DNA from: Collybia mongolica
Lineage: Eukaryota; Basidiomycota; Agaricomycetes; Agaricales; Clitocybaceae
DNA: 64,000 nucleotides
Direction of reading: 5' to 3'
NCBI GenBank assembly: GCA_013420905.1
Contig: JAAXNY010000013.1
Location: forward strand, 2,294,001-2,358,000
Shown: piece by piece, positions 22,191 to 33,542 of the stretch
Layout of the letters: the number at the start of each line of letters is the position of its first letter
How positions within the stretch are numbered: the first letter of the stretch is position 1
Program-made: the position numbers and the translations under genes
Notes under the pieces: model-generated
What the model was told of the DNA's origin: nothing
Databases searched by the model: none
The model's input: only the letters and a program-made list of their open reading frames with translations

Positions 22191-22527
22191 CCACAGACGT
22201 CTGAACATGCATCTTTGCCCCGATCCCTCCACTCGACATCGGACTCTAGGCTACTTACATCGTTCTCGCGCCGGCTCAGCCTTGGCCTTGTGGCCCGATC
22301 ATCCTCACCAACTTTCGGGTTATCCTAAGTGCGTCATGTTCTTCACTCCCCCGACTCCGGCTGTCTGGCAACAATTTGGGCGTTGCGAGTGACGAGCGGC
22401 CATGCCGGCCCTTAGCAATCCTGTTGCTCCTGGTGCACTGATGGTGAGATCGTCAGGACTTTACACAAAAAACGGGTGTCCTAATGCCTAATCACAGGAA
22501 ATATGCCTCCTGACTGTTACTGTTCAA

Positions 22528-22929
22528 TTGGGAATGCCGTTTCCTCCACCCCTCGCCAGCGCCGTTTCCACTCCACTTTTTCTGATCACGCCAGAATGGA
22601 TACGGGTCAGAAACCCGGCCTCGACTCAGCGATATGTACGCGCAAGGCACCACTGTCACAGCATCAACGCCAACACCTCCGACGCCTGGCGCTACGTACG
22701 AACCTGGAGCTCGAAGCGCTTGGGTCGTTATTTGGCTAGCCGTCCCTGCTTGTGGCGAAGGGCGCTACGTTTCGGAGGTGAGGTAAGGTGCAGTGGGGTG
22801 GTTCTGCGGGACTTGAAGGGGAGACGTCTGCGTGTATTTTGAACCACCCAGTGTGGGTTTATATATCATGTGCCTTCGGGTCGCAATGTCTAATTACCAG
22901 AACTGCATTCGGGGGCGAACCTGCTCACA
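22528..22929. other. No recognisable gene
   Basis: CpG-containing unique sequence beyond the end of the A/B homology. Short frames only. Confidence 0.4.
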
Positions 22930-24540
22930 CACGCATATGTATGCATACATGCAAGGTCGTATGCTTAAGGCCAACATCAACGTCAACGCTAAAGCAAGCA
23001 CCACCAACCGTACGCAAAACGCAAGTACGTAAATTAAAGTAACACAACAACTCGTGCGCGCACAACAAAGAGGGAACCAACACGCATGGTAATTGTTTTT
23101 GCAAAATATTGCGAGCTCCACTACAGGAACGGGAACGTATACGTAAACATTAACAAAGCGCAAGGGGAGAGACAAAGCCAAGTAAACGAGGAAAGCAAAT
23201 CAAATATGAGGCGGGAAGGCCAAAACCAACGCCAGGAGATGCCAACCGAAAAAAATTCCCATGAATCGAGGAGAAAAATAGCGTGTGTGCGAGTTCAATG
23301 TCAAGTCCATTATGACTAGAGGAAGGAAGAGAAGAGTACGGGTAGGAGCAGGATACAACCATAAAACACAGTACACAAAAGCCATTCCCACCCCCTCTCC
23401 CACCACACGGGTCCGATGCCGATGCAACCCCTAGGTGACGAAGAAACAAACTCACAAACACCCGCCGTCCCGTCCTCCAACCGACACCAGCTTACACAAA
23501 CCCACCCCGCACACAGATCGGCGTGCGCAAGCGCAGGATGCTACTCACGTACGACGGGCCTTCGCTGTCCCTACCCCGATCCCTGTTCCGATTTCGATTC
23601 TGAATTCGGCGTTGGCCTTGACCATGGTGCGGCCCCGCGTCCCCTACAACAAGCCACCCATGTCCCGTCATGACCTCGTTTATCCGCCCTCCCTCCGCCC
23701 CTCCCCTACCCTGTCGTCACCTAAACACGGGAGGGAAGTCATGTCAGTGAGCAATATGGTACAGCACGGCAAGGGGCACACCACAAGCACCACCATGAAA
23801 ACGTCCTCAGGTCCACCCCAAACTCGTCCGAAAACACGAGCTCGTACAGTACCCCGCCCCCGCCCATCTGCGTCCTCGCATCCTCCGCAGTGGTAGGATC
23901 GACCATGCCCAGACCGCACACTGAGCTATCCAAAGAACCAAAAAAACCCAAAAACCAGTCAAGAGACACACCACACCCTATCAGCCGGGGACATCAACTC
24001 ACCCAAACGACACCTGCTCCCTCCTCCGTAGGTCAAACGCCACGGCCTCGGCCTGGCCAGTCGCATTAACCCTTGTATTCCTCACAATCATCCTCTCCCT
24101 CTGATCCCCCCCTAGAATTGTCGATAAATCGGGTACACCACAAACAAGCACAGCAGCGCCGCCACCAGCAGCCTCAGCACCGCGAGGTTCGTGAAGAACC
24201 TGAGCCACCGCCCCCCTGCCATGCGGCGTCCTTCTCTGATGGGTCGTCCTCATTCGCATCGTCGTCCAGCGCCGGGTCATACGCATATGCCACGAGCCAG
24301 CCCTTGTGCACACGCTCGGGGTCCGCCAGGGCGACGCTTGCGGGGTACTTGGAATTGGACGACATGACCGAGTCGCTTATGCGCAGGAAGCTGGGGTCTG
24401 CGTGGACGTAGAGGTGGAAATGCGGCCTAGGGCTGGGAGATCGAGTGCATCAGGAGGAGAGGTGGGGCCGGGGCTGGAGTGGGGCGAGGAGGATACACTT
24501 CGGGAGGATGTCCGACTCAGATAGCTGCCTCCTTTGCAAG
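22930..24540 (-). pseudogene. KRE6/SKN1-like locus, copy 1 (heavily broken)
   Basis: Direct repeat of 27910-30720. Recognisable peptides on the minus strand: SNSKYPASVALADPERVHKG then LVAYAYDPALDDDANEDD (24174-24365), RERMIVRNTRVNATGQAEAV (about 24010-24100), and YELVFSDEFGVDLRTF (about 23800-23900). These match copy 2 but lie in different frames, and much of the N-terminal Ser/Pro-rich region is missing. The glycosidase-like core is not visible. KRE6/SKN1 proteins are type II membrane proteins needed for beta-1,6-glucan in the cell wall. Confidence 0.75.
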
Positions 24541-24876
24541 ACACCAAAATTTTGTTGGTGATGGAATCAAGCCTTCCTGTTGGCCAATTTCCTCGTTCCA
24601 GCCAATCACAATGTGAGAATTGAAATGACTCACGACTTGTAATGCACGATTGGGCAGTGAGCGCCGTATATATTAAATTCTGATCATTGGAGGCACTGCT
24701 GGCGCCCAGAGGCGTATCTAGGGGAAACACGCACACCGGAAAGTATATGCTGAGAACGTCGGAAAAATGATGGAATTCAGTAGCGGACTTAGGCGTCCCT
24801 AATAGTAATAGTCTATTACTAATAGATATTCAATTAAATTAGGATTTTAAGTATCAGTTCCGGGGCACATGCAAGT
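24541..24876. other. No recognisable gene
   Basis: Unique AT-rich sequence between the KRE6/SKN1 remnant and the MITE; no feature supported. Confidence 0.4.
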
Positions 24877-24884
24877 GTTGCAAG

Positions 24885-25515
24885 TAGACTGTACACGGTC
24901 CGGTCCGGGCCAGGTCCGACCTATTTTTGCTGGACCTGGCCCTGGCCCCGAGGGCCGGTCCACCTCTTTGTCGGACCCGGCCCTCTGATAGAGGGCCAGG
25001 GCCGGGCCGGGTCGACCAGGTCCAGTGGTAAAAAAAAAAGAAATTGTTTAATAGTCTGTGGAGATGTCTACTGCTGATACGTACCATATTTAACATCTAT
25101 CAATTAAATACAACTATCTCCCAATGAATTATCCTAGTATTTTCACTCCTTGCACATCTGGATCATCAGAGAAATTTCTGCTCTGAAGCCACTTGACAAC
25201 ATGAATTTGATCAAAAATCATTGATTACTAATAACTTCGGACAAGAGTTATTATTTTTCGAGGTTTGATCTTGCATTCTCTATTCCCCCACTATATACCC
25301 CCACTATTTGGTAGCACTTTCACCACCCGCCAACATATAAGGCTGGCCAGGTCTGACCCAGGTCCAGCCCGAGGGCCGGGCCAGTGCTCACAGTGGCCCT
25401 AGCCCTGTCCAAAGGGGCCGGTCCACTCATATGCTGGCCCTGGCCCCTGGCCCTCGGGGTCGGCCCCAGGCTGACCCGGGTCCGTGAGGTCCTGGCCTGG
25501 ACTGCGGACAGTCTA
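24885..25515. mobile_element. Non-autonomous hAT element (MITE)
   Basis: 631 bp flanked by a perfect 8-bp target duplication, GTTGCAAG (24877-24884 and 25516-25523). Ends: TAGACTGTACACGGTCC and, inverted, TAGACTGTCCGCAGTCC. Both subterminal regions (24890-25025, 25340-25510) are dense in GGCCCTGGCC / GGGCCGG palindromes; the AT-rich middle has no ORF. The 8-bp TSD and TA...TA ends indicate hAT; it must depend on a transposase in trans. Confidence 0.85.
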
Positions 25516-25523
25516 GTTGCAAG

Positions 25524-26339
25524 CTGCCTCAAATTCTAGCTGAAACTTTATGTATCATGTTCAGGTAGTCCAAAGGATAAGATTTTAGGGGAGCTAATGT
25601 GTTTACTTAAATCATGAATTTTTGTTCTGGTTTCTGTGACCCTCAAAATAGTTTTTTGGTACATATCAAATTAAATGTACACTGATCATACACTAATTGT
25701 ATGATGAGATTATGCACCACATGCAATCTTAATATTGCTAACAACATCTTTTTTATTTGGCAGCTACATGATGAGGACAGTGTGAATTGGAAGCCATTGG
25801 TCTGACAAAGTCTTGGACTGTGTCCACCACATTCTTGTGGGAGGTGCCTTTCCCAAGGTACAATGAGTACTTCAATAGCCCCATGATAATGGATAATGAT
25901 ATCAAGTGGCCGTGCAGCAAGAATTGTCAGGGGTGGATTGTGGGGAAAGTTCTGGGAAACTCAATGGGCTCATATCCATAGGCCCTTCTTCAGGCAGATC
26001 TGCAGGGGATGCTGTAGGAGGTATACTGGTGTGACAAAATTTGGAGGGAGGGGTAGATCAGGGTGCAGGTCATTGGTCTGGAGGGTTAATAGTGGTCACT
26101 TCTTTATGATTGTAAGGTATTGACAGATTGCTCATGGGGGGGTGCAAATAGCTGATCCCCTAAAAGATACAGGCTGTAAATCCTCAAAGACAAGTAAAGA
26201 AATTGGAGGCTTGACATGTAGTTCTGTCACATTAAGGATGATAACAAACTGGTGGGAGTGGGGCCTGTACCCTTAGTGCCCCCTTCCCTACATGGTTGAC
26301 CCTGCTCTGCACATTGCTCTCCCTTTGCTATTGCTTGTG
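25524..26339. other. No recognisable gene
   Basis: AT-rich sequence with one 64-codon frame (25787-25981). No domain recognised. Confidence 0.4.
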
Positions 26340-26915
26340 GCAATGCCACCCCTTACACTATTATTGCAGAACATCTCACTATGATATGCAGCCAAGGGCA
26401 GAAGTTCACTACTGAAACTATTTCTTCCACATTCTTTTGTACCAACAGTCCCTACAGTGTGTCAAAGTTACAGAGGCAGTTCAAAAGGCCTTTTCTGAAT
26501 ACCAAATGGATATATCTATTCTGCCATCCATGCCTACTTCTCCAAGCATGGAACTGAAGTTTGAACATTCTGTCCCAAGAAGGTTTGGTACACCTCTTCA
26601 AGTTGGCTTTAACCTGATTGATTTCTTTATAGTCAAAAACAGGAAGCCAAGGATTGGAAATTTACTGCTGCTAAGACCAAAGGAAAATTTGCAGCCACAC
26701 TTTGAAATTACTTAGGGCCAATTGATTAGGTTAAATTGATGTTAATTTTGACACATTTCTTTTAGTTAATCCCTGTACTTTTTTTTTTTTTTACCAATGG
26801 ACAAGTAAACTTGGGAAGGGAATTTTCAAAGTGGAATAGTGATTAAAGAACATATGTTTGATTAGTTGTGCAAATGGAAATTTAAATTTGTACCATTGTA
26901 TGTGTCAGTGATGCA
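26340..26915 (+). repeat. Repeat family U1, copy 2
   Basis: Inverse of 11650-12235, including the coding-like stretch YQQSLQCVKVTEAVQKAFSE at 26437 onward and the downstream AAGGGAATTTTCA tract. Family unknown. Confidence 0.6.
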
Positions 26916-27719
26916 ACAATAACAGTCACTGCAGAATATCAGAGAGTAGAAGAGGAGGGAGGGCACAAGAGATAGAGAGCTGAGAAGACCTGTCTGTATT
27001 GCAGAGAATAGATGAGATCAAGACTATGGAACAAGTAGCTAGAGGTGCAGTATATATACAACTACCTAAGGGGGACCAGAGTAGAATAAATATGGAGATA
27101 GGTAAACCAAACATAACCAGGGTAGTGTAAAGCACCAATCAAATGATGAAATGGAATGATAGGAGTGATGGGAGAATTGCAACTACTGGGGATATATGAA
27201 TTAACAGCCAAAATGATGGTGAACATATTCATATCAAAGGAGGAGTACAGTTTAGGCATACCTGAGGAGGACACAGAAACCAGGGAGAAGATAATCAGAT
27301 TCTTGGAAGTGATGGGATTATGATAAGAGAAAAGAAATGGTACAATAGCAAAAAGAGGCTGCTCAAATGCTGTATCAACAGTAGGTTCTCAGACTCAGGT
27401 TAGCATGATGTGTTGTAGTTTTTGTATTGAGGAATGAGGCCAGCAACAGTTTTATCTACTTATTGATCTCGCATCAAATGCAGAAAGATTGAGTTGCTGC
27501 ACTTGCCAGTGTTGACATGCACACAGTGAGAAAAATAGTCAGATGTTCTGACATTAGTCAAAAAAGTACAAATTTCAGCCAACTTTGAGCTGATTTTTAC
27601 ACAACTTTTCCCTGACTATGTTCAAACTTCAGACTAGGAACCAACTAAACACATCTTTTTTTTTTCAGAGGACAGGCATGTATAGTCTTGATAGATTTAT
27701 AATCACATGACATTTTTAT
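26916..27719. other. No recognisable gene
   Basis: AT-rich sequence with homopolymer runs (for example T10 at 27656-27665). Nothing supported. Confidence 0.4.
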
Positions 27720-27909
27720 CTCACATCCTCAATGCCACATCACCAACCTACCTGTACTAGATTTATACTGACTGTTGCCAATACAACTGCTGTGGTCATT
27801 CTAGTGCTTCATCTGGACACTTCTGGAACTTCTCTATTCTCAGCTCTTTCTCATTCTAACAGGTCTCCATCAATTCTCACAACCATACATTCCTCACCTG
27901 GTTACCCCC

Positions 27910-30900
27910 TGACATCAACATTAACATTTAAGCAACCATCACCAACTGTCCATTAAAAAACAAGTACATCTGTAAAATAAAATTAACACAACAAATGCAT
28001 GCACAAAAAGAAAAAGTAAGAAAAAGTATGTACAATAATTTTTTTTGGCAAAAGATTGTGAGCTCCTACAGGAACGAGAACATATCCGTAAACATTAATC
28101 AAAAACGCAAAAGACGAGACAAAGCCAACAGAAACCAGGAAACCAAACCAAACACAAGGCAATGCAAAGAGGGTGTCAACCGCAAAAAGAAAAAAGTCCC
28201 ATGAATCGAAGAAAGATAATAACATGTGTGCGAGTGTAAGTGCGAGTCCATTCTAGCTAGTAGCAAGGAGAGGAAGGAAGTGAAGGGAAGGGTAGGAGTT
28301 AGGAGCAGTATACAACCATACACCATCGTACAACAAAAACCGCCCCCGCCCCCAGGTACAGCGCAACCCAAATAGTCACCCTACCAATAATGTTAGTGCT
28401 ATGCTGTGCTGTACTGTCCGGGAACGCAATGCGGAGAAGAGGAAGGGGAGAATGGAAGGAAGGAATTACTATAATGCGAGGGATTAGATAGGTATATGGG
28501 GGCGGGGATAACGTCAGTGGTATTAGATCACGGGCATGAGCATAGGCGTGGCTGGATTAGCAGGGGAAAGGCAACGGCGGGGACGCAAGGGCGGAGGCAA
28601 GAGTAGAAGTAGAGAAGCGGAGGCGGAGGGCAGAGAGGGAAGGGGGGGGGGGGGTATATCTCCATCAAGCACCCAACCTCCACATCGAAAAGCAAAAACC
28701 CCTAAACCTAGAATCAGACGAACGTTAGCCAACCCACGCCCGCACGAAACAAGGGACCACGCCACGCACAGATCAAGCCAAGTCCAAAACCGCATGAACA
28801 TGCTCGCCCTCACACCTCCCCTCCTCCTCCCCGCTCTCCTCGCCAGCACCAGCACCAGCCCCAACCCCGACCCTCCCAAACACCCGTACATAATCAACAC
28901 GCAACACCGCCGGTGCGCGGAGGGAAGATATCGAGCGCCCTGTGTCCGTCACTGTCGTTGCTGGGGCGTCAGTGTCAGTATATCCATATCTGGTGGGAAG
29001 ATGTGAACCGACCTGCAATGCGCAGGCTCAGATCTAGCAGTACCGCGTGCTGGGAGGTCTTCGTGTCGCTTGGCACGGTGCTGGTGCCCGTATCGTCATC
29101 GACAGAATACCACTGGCCATCCCACTACAACACCACGAATAACAAGAAAACAGTCAGCAACATCGCCCTCACTCAGACCTCCATAAGAAGGAGAAGAAAA
29201 CTCACAAACACCCGCCGCCCCGACCGCCCGCCCATCACACCCACCTCCACAAACCCACCCCGCACGCAGATCGGCACGCGCAAGCGCAGAATGCCGGGCA
29301 GGTCCGACAGGCCGTCGCTGTTGACACCCCATTTCCCGTCCTTGTTCTCATTTCGATTTCGATTTCGACTCCGACCTCGACTTCGACTTCGACCCCGACC
29401 TTGGTCACGGTACGGCCCCACATCCCCACCACCAACAAGCCACCCACCCCTCGTAGTCACCCCCACCGGCCCACAACACCCCCGCTCCACCACCTCCCAC
29501 ACCGCATCATCACCTAAACGCAGGGGAGCCAAGTCAAGTCAGGAAACAGTCTACGACACGGGACGGGACGAGACACACGTACCACCATAAAACGATCTCC
29601 CGTCCACCCCAAACTCGTCCGAAAACACCAATTCATACAGCGCGCCGTCCCTCCCCACATGTGTCCTCGCGTCCCCGGGGGTGGTAGGATCGACCATGCC
29701 CAGAGCTCCCGCCGAACTACCCAACCAACCAAAAAGAAACCCAAAAAATCAGCCAACAGACCCAGCACACTATCAGCCGGACAGCCAACTCACCCAAACG
29801 ACACCTGCCCCCCTCCGCTCCTCCTCCTCCTCCTCAGCGGATCAAAATCCACCGCCTCCGCCTGCCCCGTCGCGTTAATCCTCGTATTCGCCATAATCAT
29901 CCTCTCCCTCCTATCCCCCCTAAAATTATCAATAATCGGGTACACCACAAACAGGCACAGCAGCGCCGCCACCAGCAACCCCAGCGCCGCAAGGTTCTTG
30001 AACCCGCGCCACGAGCGCGCGCGCCGCCGCACGGCGTCCTTCCCCGCCGGCCCGTCCTCCTCGCCCCCTTCCTCGTCCCCCTCCTCGTCGTCGTCCAGCG
30101 CCGGGTCGTACGCGTACGCCACGAGCCCGCCCTTGTGTGCGCGCTCGGGGTCCACCAGCCCCACGCCTGCAGGGTACTTGGAGTCGGACGAGAGCGACAT
30201 GACAGAGTCGCCCGAGATCGAGAACACCGACGCGCGGTTCCCCCCGTGCGCGTGCGGCATGGACGGGGGGAGGAGGACGTCGTCCGCGGCATCGGCGCGG
30301 CGGTAGAGGATCATCGACCCGCGCGCGCCGGCGCCCGTGGCGCTGTGGAGGGGGGATGGGGCGGGCATGGCGAGCGCGCGGGACTCCTCGGAGGGGATGC
30401 GGGTGACGTGGGCGCTACCGCGGGAGCCGGGGCGCGCGAAGGGCGAGGCGAGGGAGGGGTAGGCGCGGTTGAGCGGGGACGAGGCGAAGGAGGTGGAGCG
30501 GGGCATGCGCAGGAAGCTGGGGCCTGCGTCGGGGGGCGGGGATGGGGACGTCGAGGTGGGATCGCGTGCTGGGGGATCGCGCGCATCGGGGGGAGTGGTG
30601 GGGCTGGGGCTGGAGTGGGACGAGGAGGAGGCGCCTGGGGAGGTGTCCGACTCAGATGGGGGCCTCGTGGGTGCGGGGGAGAGGGATGGTTGGTCTGGGA
30701 GCATGTGTTGCCGTTCGTGGGGGGACTCACGACCAGAGCGACCGAGTGGGATGTCAAAATCGACCTCGTCGTAGTTCTTCACCCATGATTGAGGTCTAAA
30801 AGCCATGGGTGGGAACAAAAAGAAGTTATCGAATAATCGAAAATGCCGGCGTTCGACCACGCACTTCGGTGGCCAGTAGTCGCCGTCCTGGACTACAAAT

Positions 30901-30950
30901 GGGTTGTCCTCGTGACAAAGTGACAGATTCCATTGATGTGACTGGCCCAT
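27910..30950 (-). pseudogene. KRE6/SKN1-like beta-glucan assembly gene, copy 2 (3' half degraded)
   Basis: Exon 1 (30950 or 30805 down to 29794) is well kept. It has a Ser/Pro-rich cytosolic N-terminus, SSDSKYPAGVGLVDPERAHK, LVAYAYDPALDDDEE, and one membrane segment (LAALGLLVAALLCLFVVYPI), then RERMIMANTRINATGQAEAV and a GT donor. The next exon (about 29590-29702) gives DPTTPGDARTHVGRDGALYE and LVFSDEFGVDGRSFYGG. Further 3', only fragments remain: ICVRGGFVEVGVMGG (about 29240-29280) and LRVDYVRVFGR (about 28870-28910). The GH16-like catalytic region and most of the lumenal domain of this roughly 600-900 aa family are missing or scrambled. So I call a pseudogene, although exon 1 looks under recent constraint. 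Confidence 0.75.
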
Positions 30951-32825
30951 CTTATCCTATGGCTTGGCAGTCCCGAAATTGTCCGTTTACGAGAAGTCAG
31001 GGCTCTTGCGAAGGCTGTGACGAGACGAATCCCTGTTCAATGGCCGTCGTACCACGCGGTTCGTATTACCCACCTTCTTTGAGGAAAAAAAAAAACCAGG
31101 CGAGAAGCGAGGGAGCCCGAGGCGAAGAAGACAAGACATGACTCAGGTTTCGAAACTCTTGCGCACCCGTCGCAGATTGAGCAGTAAGACGAGTTGACTC
31201 GTATAGACGCCGATTGCATGCAGTTTTGCAAACCACGACATAGTTTACTCATTCCTGCCATGACTGACGCCAGCACCCCTGAACCATAGATAACAGCACG
31301 ATTGGAGGAGCAAAACGCCCCCTTCCCTGCAAGCTGTCTGGACAGCAGCTGCCAGAATACCTACCGCATTTTGCGAGGCTCGCCAAAGCTAGGCTACAAG
31401 GGGCAACAACATCCGTTGCAAGCGGCACGATGCCGTCAAGGCCTCCAGGTTTGCATAAGGCGCCTCAAGGCCGTCTTGCGCACATTGCTGACGAGGGCCC
31501 AGGGCTCAGTGAGTTCTAGTTTCAGGTTTTTTTCGTCTGCGGCAGAATTGATCCGGGCTGAGGAGACGCCGTTGTTATCGGTTTGAAACCCGATATTTGC
31601 AGTTCGCCTCACATAGCCTGAATAGTGAGCAGGCCATCTCGTACGACGACGCTGATAAAAGTGAAGGTGGTGAGGGGGAGAAACAAGGAGTGGCGATTGT
31701 GGGAGCGAAAAAACGGATGCGAGTGGTGCTACTCAAAATAACCATCAACTGACGTCACTAAAGATCGGTCCGATCGGGGAGTCGTACGCGCCGTATCATT
31801 TACTGACAATTCCAAGGACACGAGGACCCACATCCACACCCACAATATCAACGACAACTTGCACAACTAAGGCCACAACTCATAACCCCAAATCAGCTCT
31901 ATCTCCATCGCTTATCCCACCACGGCATCGTACGTGATGTACCAGAACCTCCAATTACTGTCCTGCGAATCCATGTCTTCGCGCGGGACCGATAAGTGAT
32001 CTAGATTACCAAACTCAAACTATAAGCACAGTTATCCTAGAACTGAGTGCTAGCGCTCAAGCGCTCACACCCCCAACTCTCTCTACTACCATCACCCACC
32101 CAAACATGACACAAAACACAAAACACCACAAAATAAAGTTCCCCAAAACCAACGTCACGAACCCACATACATACACAAAGGCCCCTAACCATAAGAATGA
32201 CGTGCGGCATATTTGGAACATATCGGCACATATCTTGTACTTTTGGCTGGAGAGGGAAGCGTTTGGGAAGTGCAGTATCACTAACAAGCATGGCCGGAAT
32301 GTTGGGGGGGTGGTGAATTGTGGTCGTGTTGGGCTAGGAGGATTGGGTATCCTCGCATCCTCTGGGGACGGTACCAATCATTTACTTTCGCCACTGGCCA
32401 GTACCCAGGACGTCGCCAGAAACTGTCGATATTTTATCGAACCCGAGACCAAAACCTCCCTTGTCTCCGCATCTCCCTCGGAGCTCGATGTTCGTCCCAT
32501 TCACAATGCACCGTCCCATTCCGCCCGCCTTTCTTATTGTCGCATATGTACGTTGCGACAGGGGCCCAAACCTATAACGGTATTCGATCAACACCCTCGG
32601 GACTCGGAACTATAAAGCAATGTTTGAGGTTCGATCCAACCCTTATCGAAACAACTCCCATCTTCAACCACAATCAACAAGCAGTAAGCTTTCCGGAAAA
32701 GTATCTCATTGCAAACTATACCTATCCCTTATCCCAGACCCTCATATATTCGCAGAGGCAAGTATCAATCACCGATACGCCACGATCACCCCAAATAAGC
32801 ATCCCAGTCAAACAGCCACTGAAAC
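30951..32825. other. Intergenic, no recognisable gene
   Basis: Moderately CpG-rich sequence between the KRE6/SKN1 remnant and the VOC gene. It probably holds the promoters of both. Frames of up to 169 codons exist (32106-32615) but show no domain, no splicing pattern and no homology within the window. Confidence 0.45.
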
Positions 32826-33283
32826 ATGCCCCTCCACCACTTCGGACTCATCGTTCCCGACCTCGACAAAGGCAAAGCCTTCTACCTCGCCGCCCTCGCA
32901 CCTCTGGGATACAAAGAGTTCCACAGCTACCCCGGCTTCGCCGTAGGCCTCGGCATCAGCGCCGCCCAATCCGATTTCTGGCTGAGCACGGGCAAGTGCC
33001 CCGAGGGGGGCCCCGACAAGCCCGTGAGCGAGGGCCTGCATTTCGCGTTCAAGGCGGAGAGCCGGGAGGTCGTTGACCAGTTCCACGCGGCGGCATTGTG
33101 CGTGCATCACCCTGGCTTTGTGGATAGTATGCACTCATGTGATATTGTGTTTTGTTTTGTTTTTTTAGAAAAGCAGGAGGGAAAGATAATGGGGCACCGG
33201 GTTTGAGAGACTACACTCCTGGGTACTATGCTGCATTTGTTCACGACGCGAAAGGAAACAATATCGAGGTGTTCCATAAGTGA
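32826..33283 (+). CDS. VOC-superfamily (glyoxalase/dioxygenase fold) protein
   Basis: Small 128-aa enzyme-fold protein from two exons, 32826-33097 and 33169-33283. The 71-nt intron is GTGCGT...TTTTTTAG, and joining restores the frame (387 nt). It begins MPLHHFGLIVPDLDKGKAFY, the first beta-alpha-beta-beta-beta module with a His typical of the metal site. The C-terminal module ends GYYAAFVHDAKGNNIEVFHK, with the Glu of NIEV. Fungal relatives are annotated as glyoxalase/bleomycin-resistance-like; the substrate is unknown. Codon use is CpG-rich and no lesion is seen, so it is a live host gene. A transposon starts 260 bp downstream. Confidence 0.9.
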
Positions 33284-33542
33284 ACAGGAGCTACAACGTT
33301 AATTACGAGCGTAAAGATGTAGCACTCAGGCGGTTTGAATTCGGCTGGGACAGATTCGGGACTTCAGACAGAATTTCTGACGGAAATGTGACGGGGGAGG
33401 TTTGGTCTGGAAACTAGAGCATCCAGACCTGTTGGCACATCAGCAAAGTAGGGGTCATCTATAATCGGCTGTGTAGTGCGGTAGAGATCTATAGCCAGCT
33501 ATAGTGACGTAGCAAAGGCCCTGGTCTCCACAATCCTGTATA

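Larger units (their letters stand above)
12476..22527. repeat. Segment A of an inverted segmental duplication (with Gypsy-1 inserted)
   Basis: Apart from Gypsy-1, the order minisatellite, GTPase gene and upstream flank is repeated in reverse as segment B (36735-37513 and 47371-49570). A is richer in CpG and keeps an intact GTPase frame; B shows the same positions as CA or TG. Confidence 0.85.

Noticed and set aside
32106..32615. 169-codon plus-strand frame upstream of the VOC gene
   Set aside because: No domain or splice structure; overlapping frames on both strands are equally long, as expected by chance in this composition.
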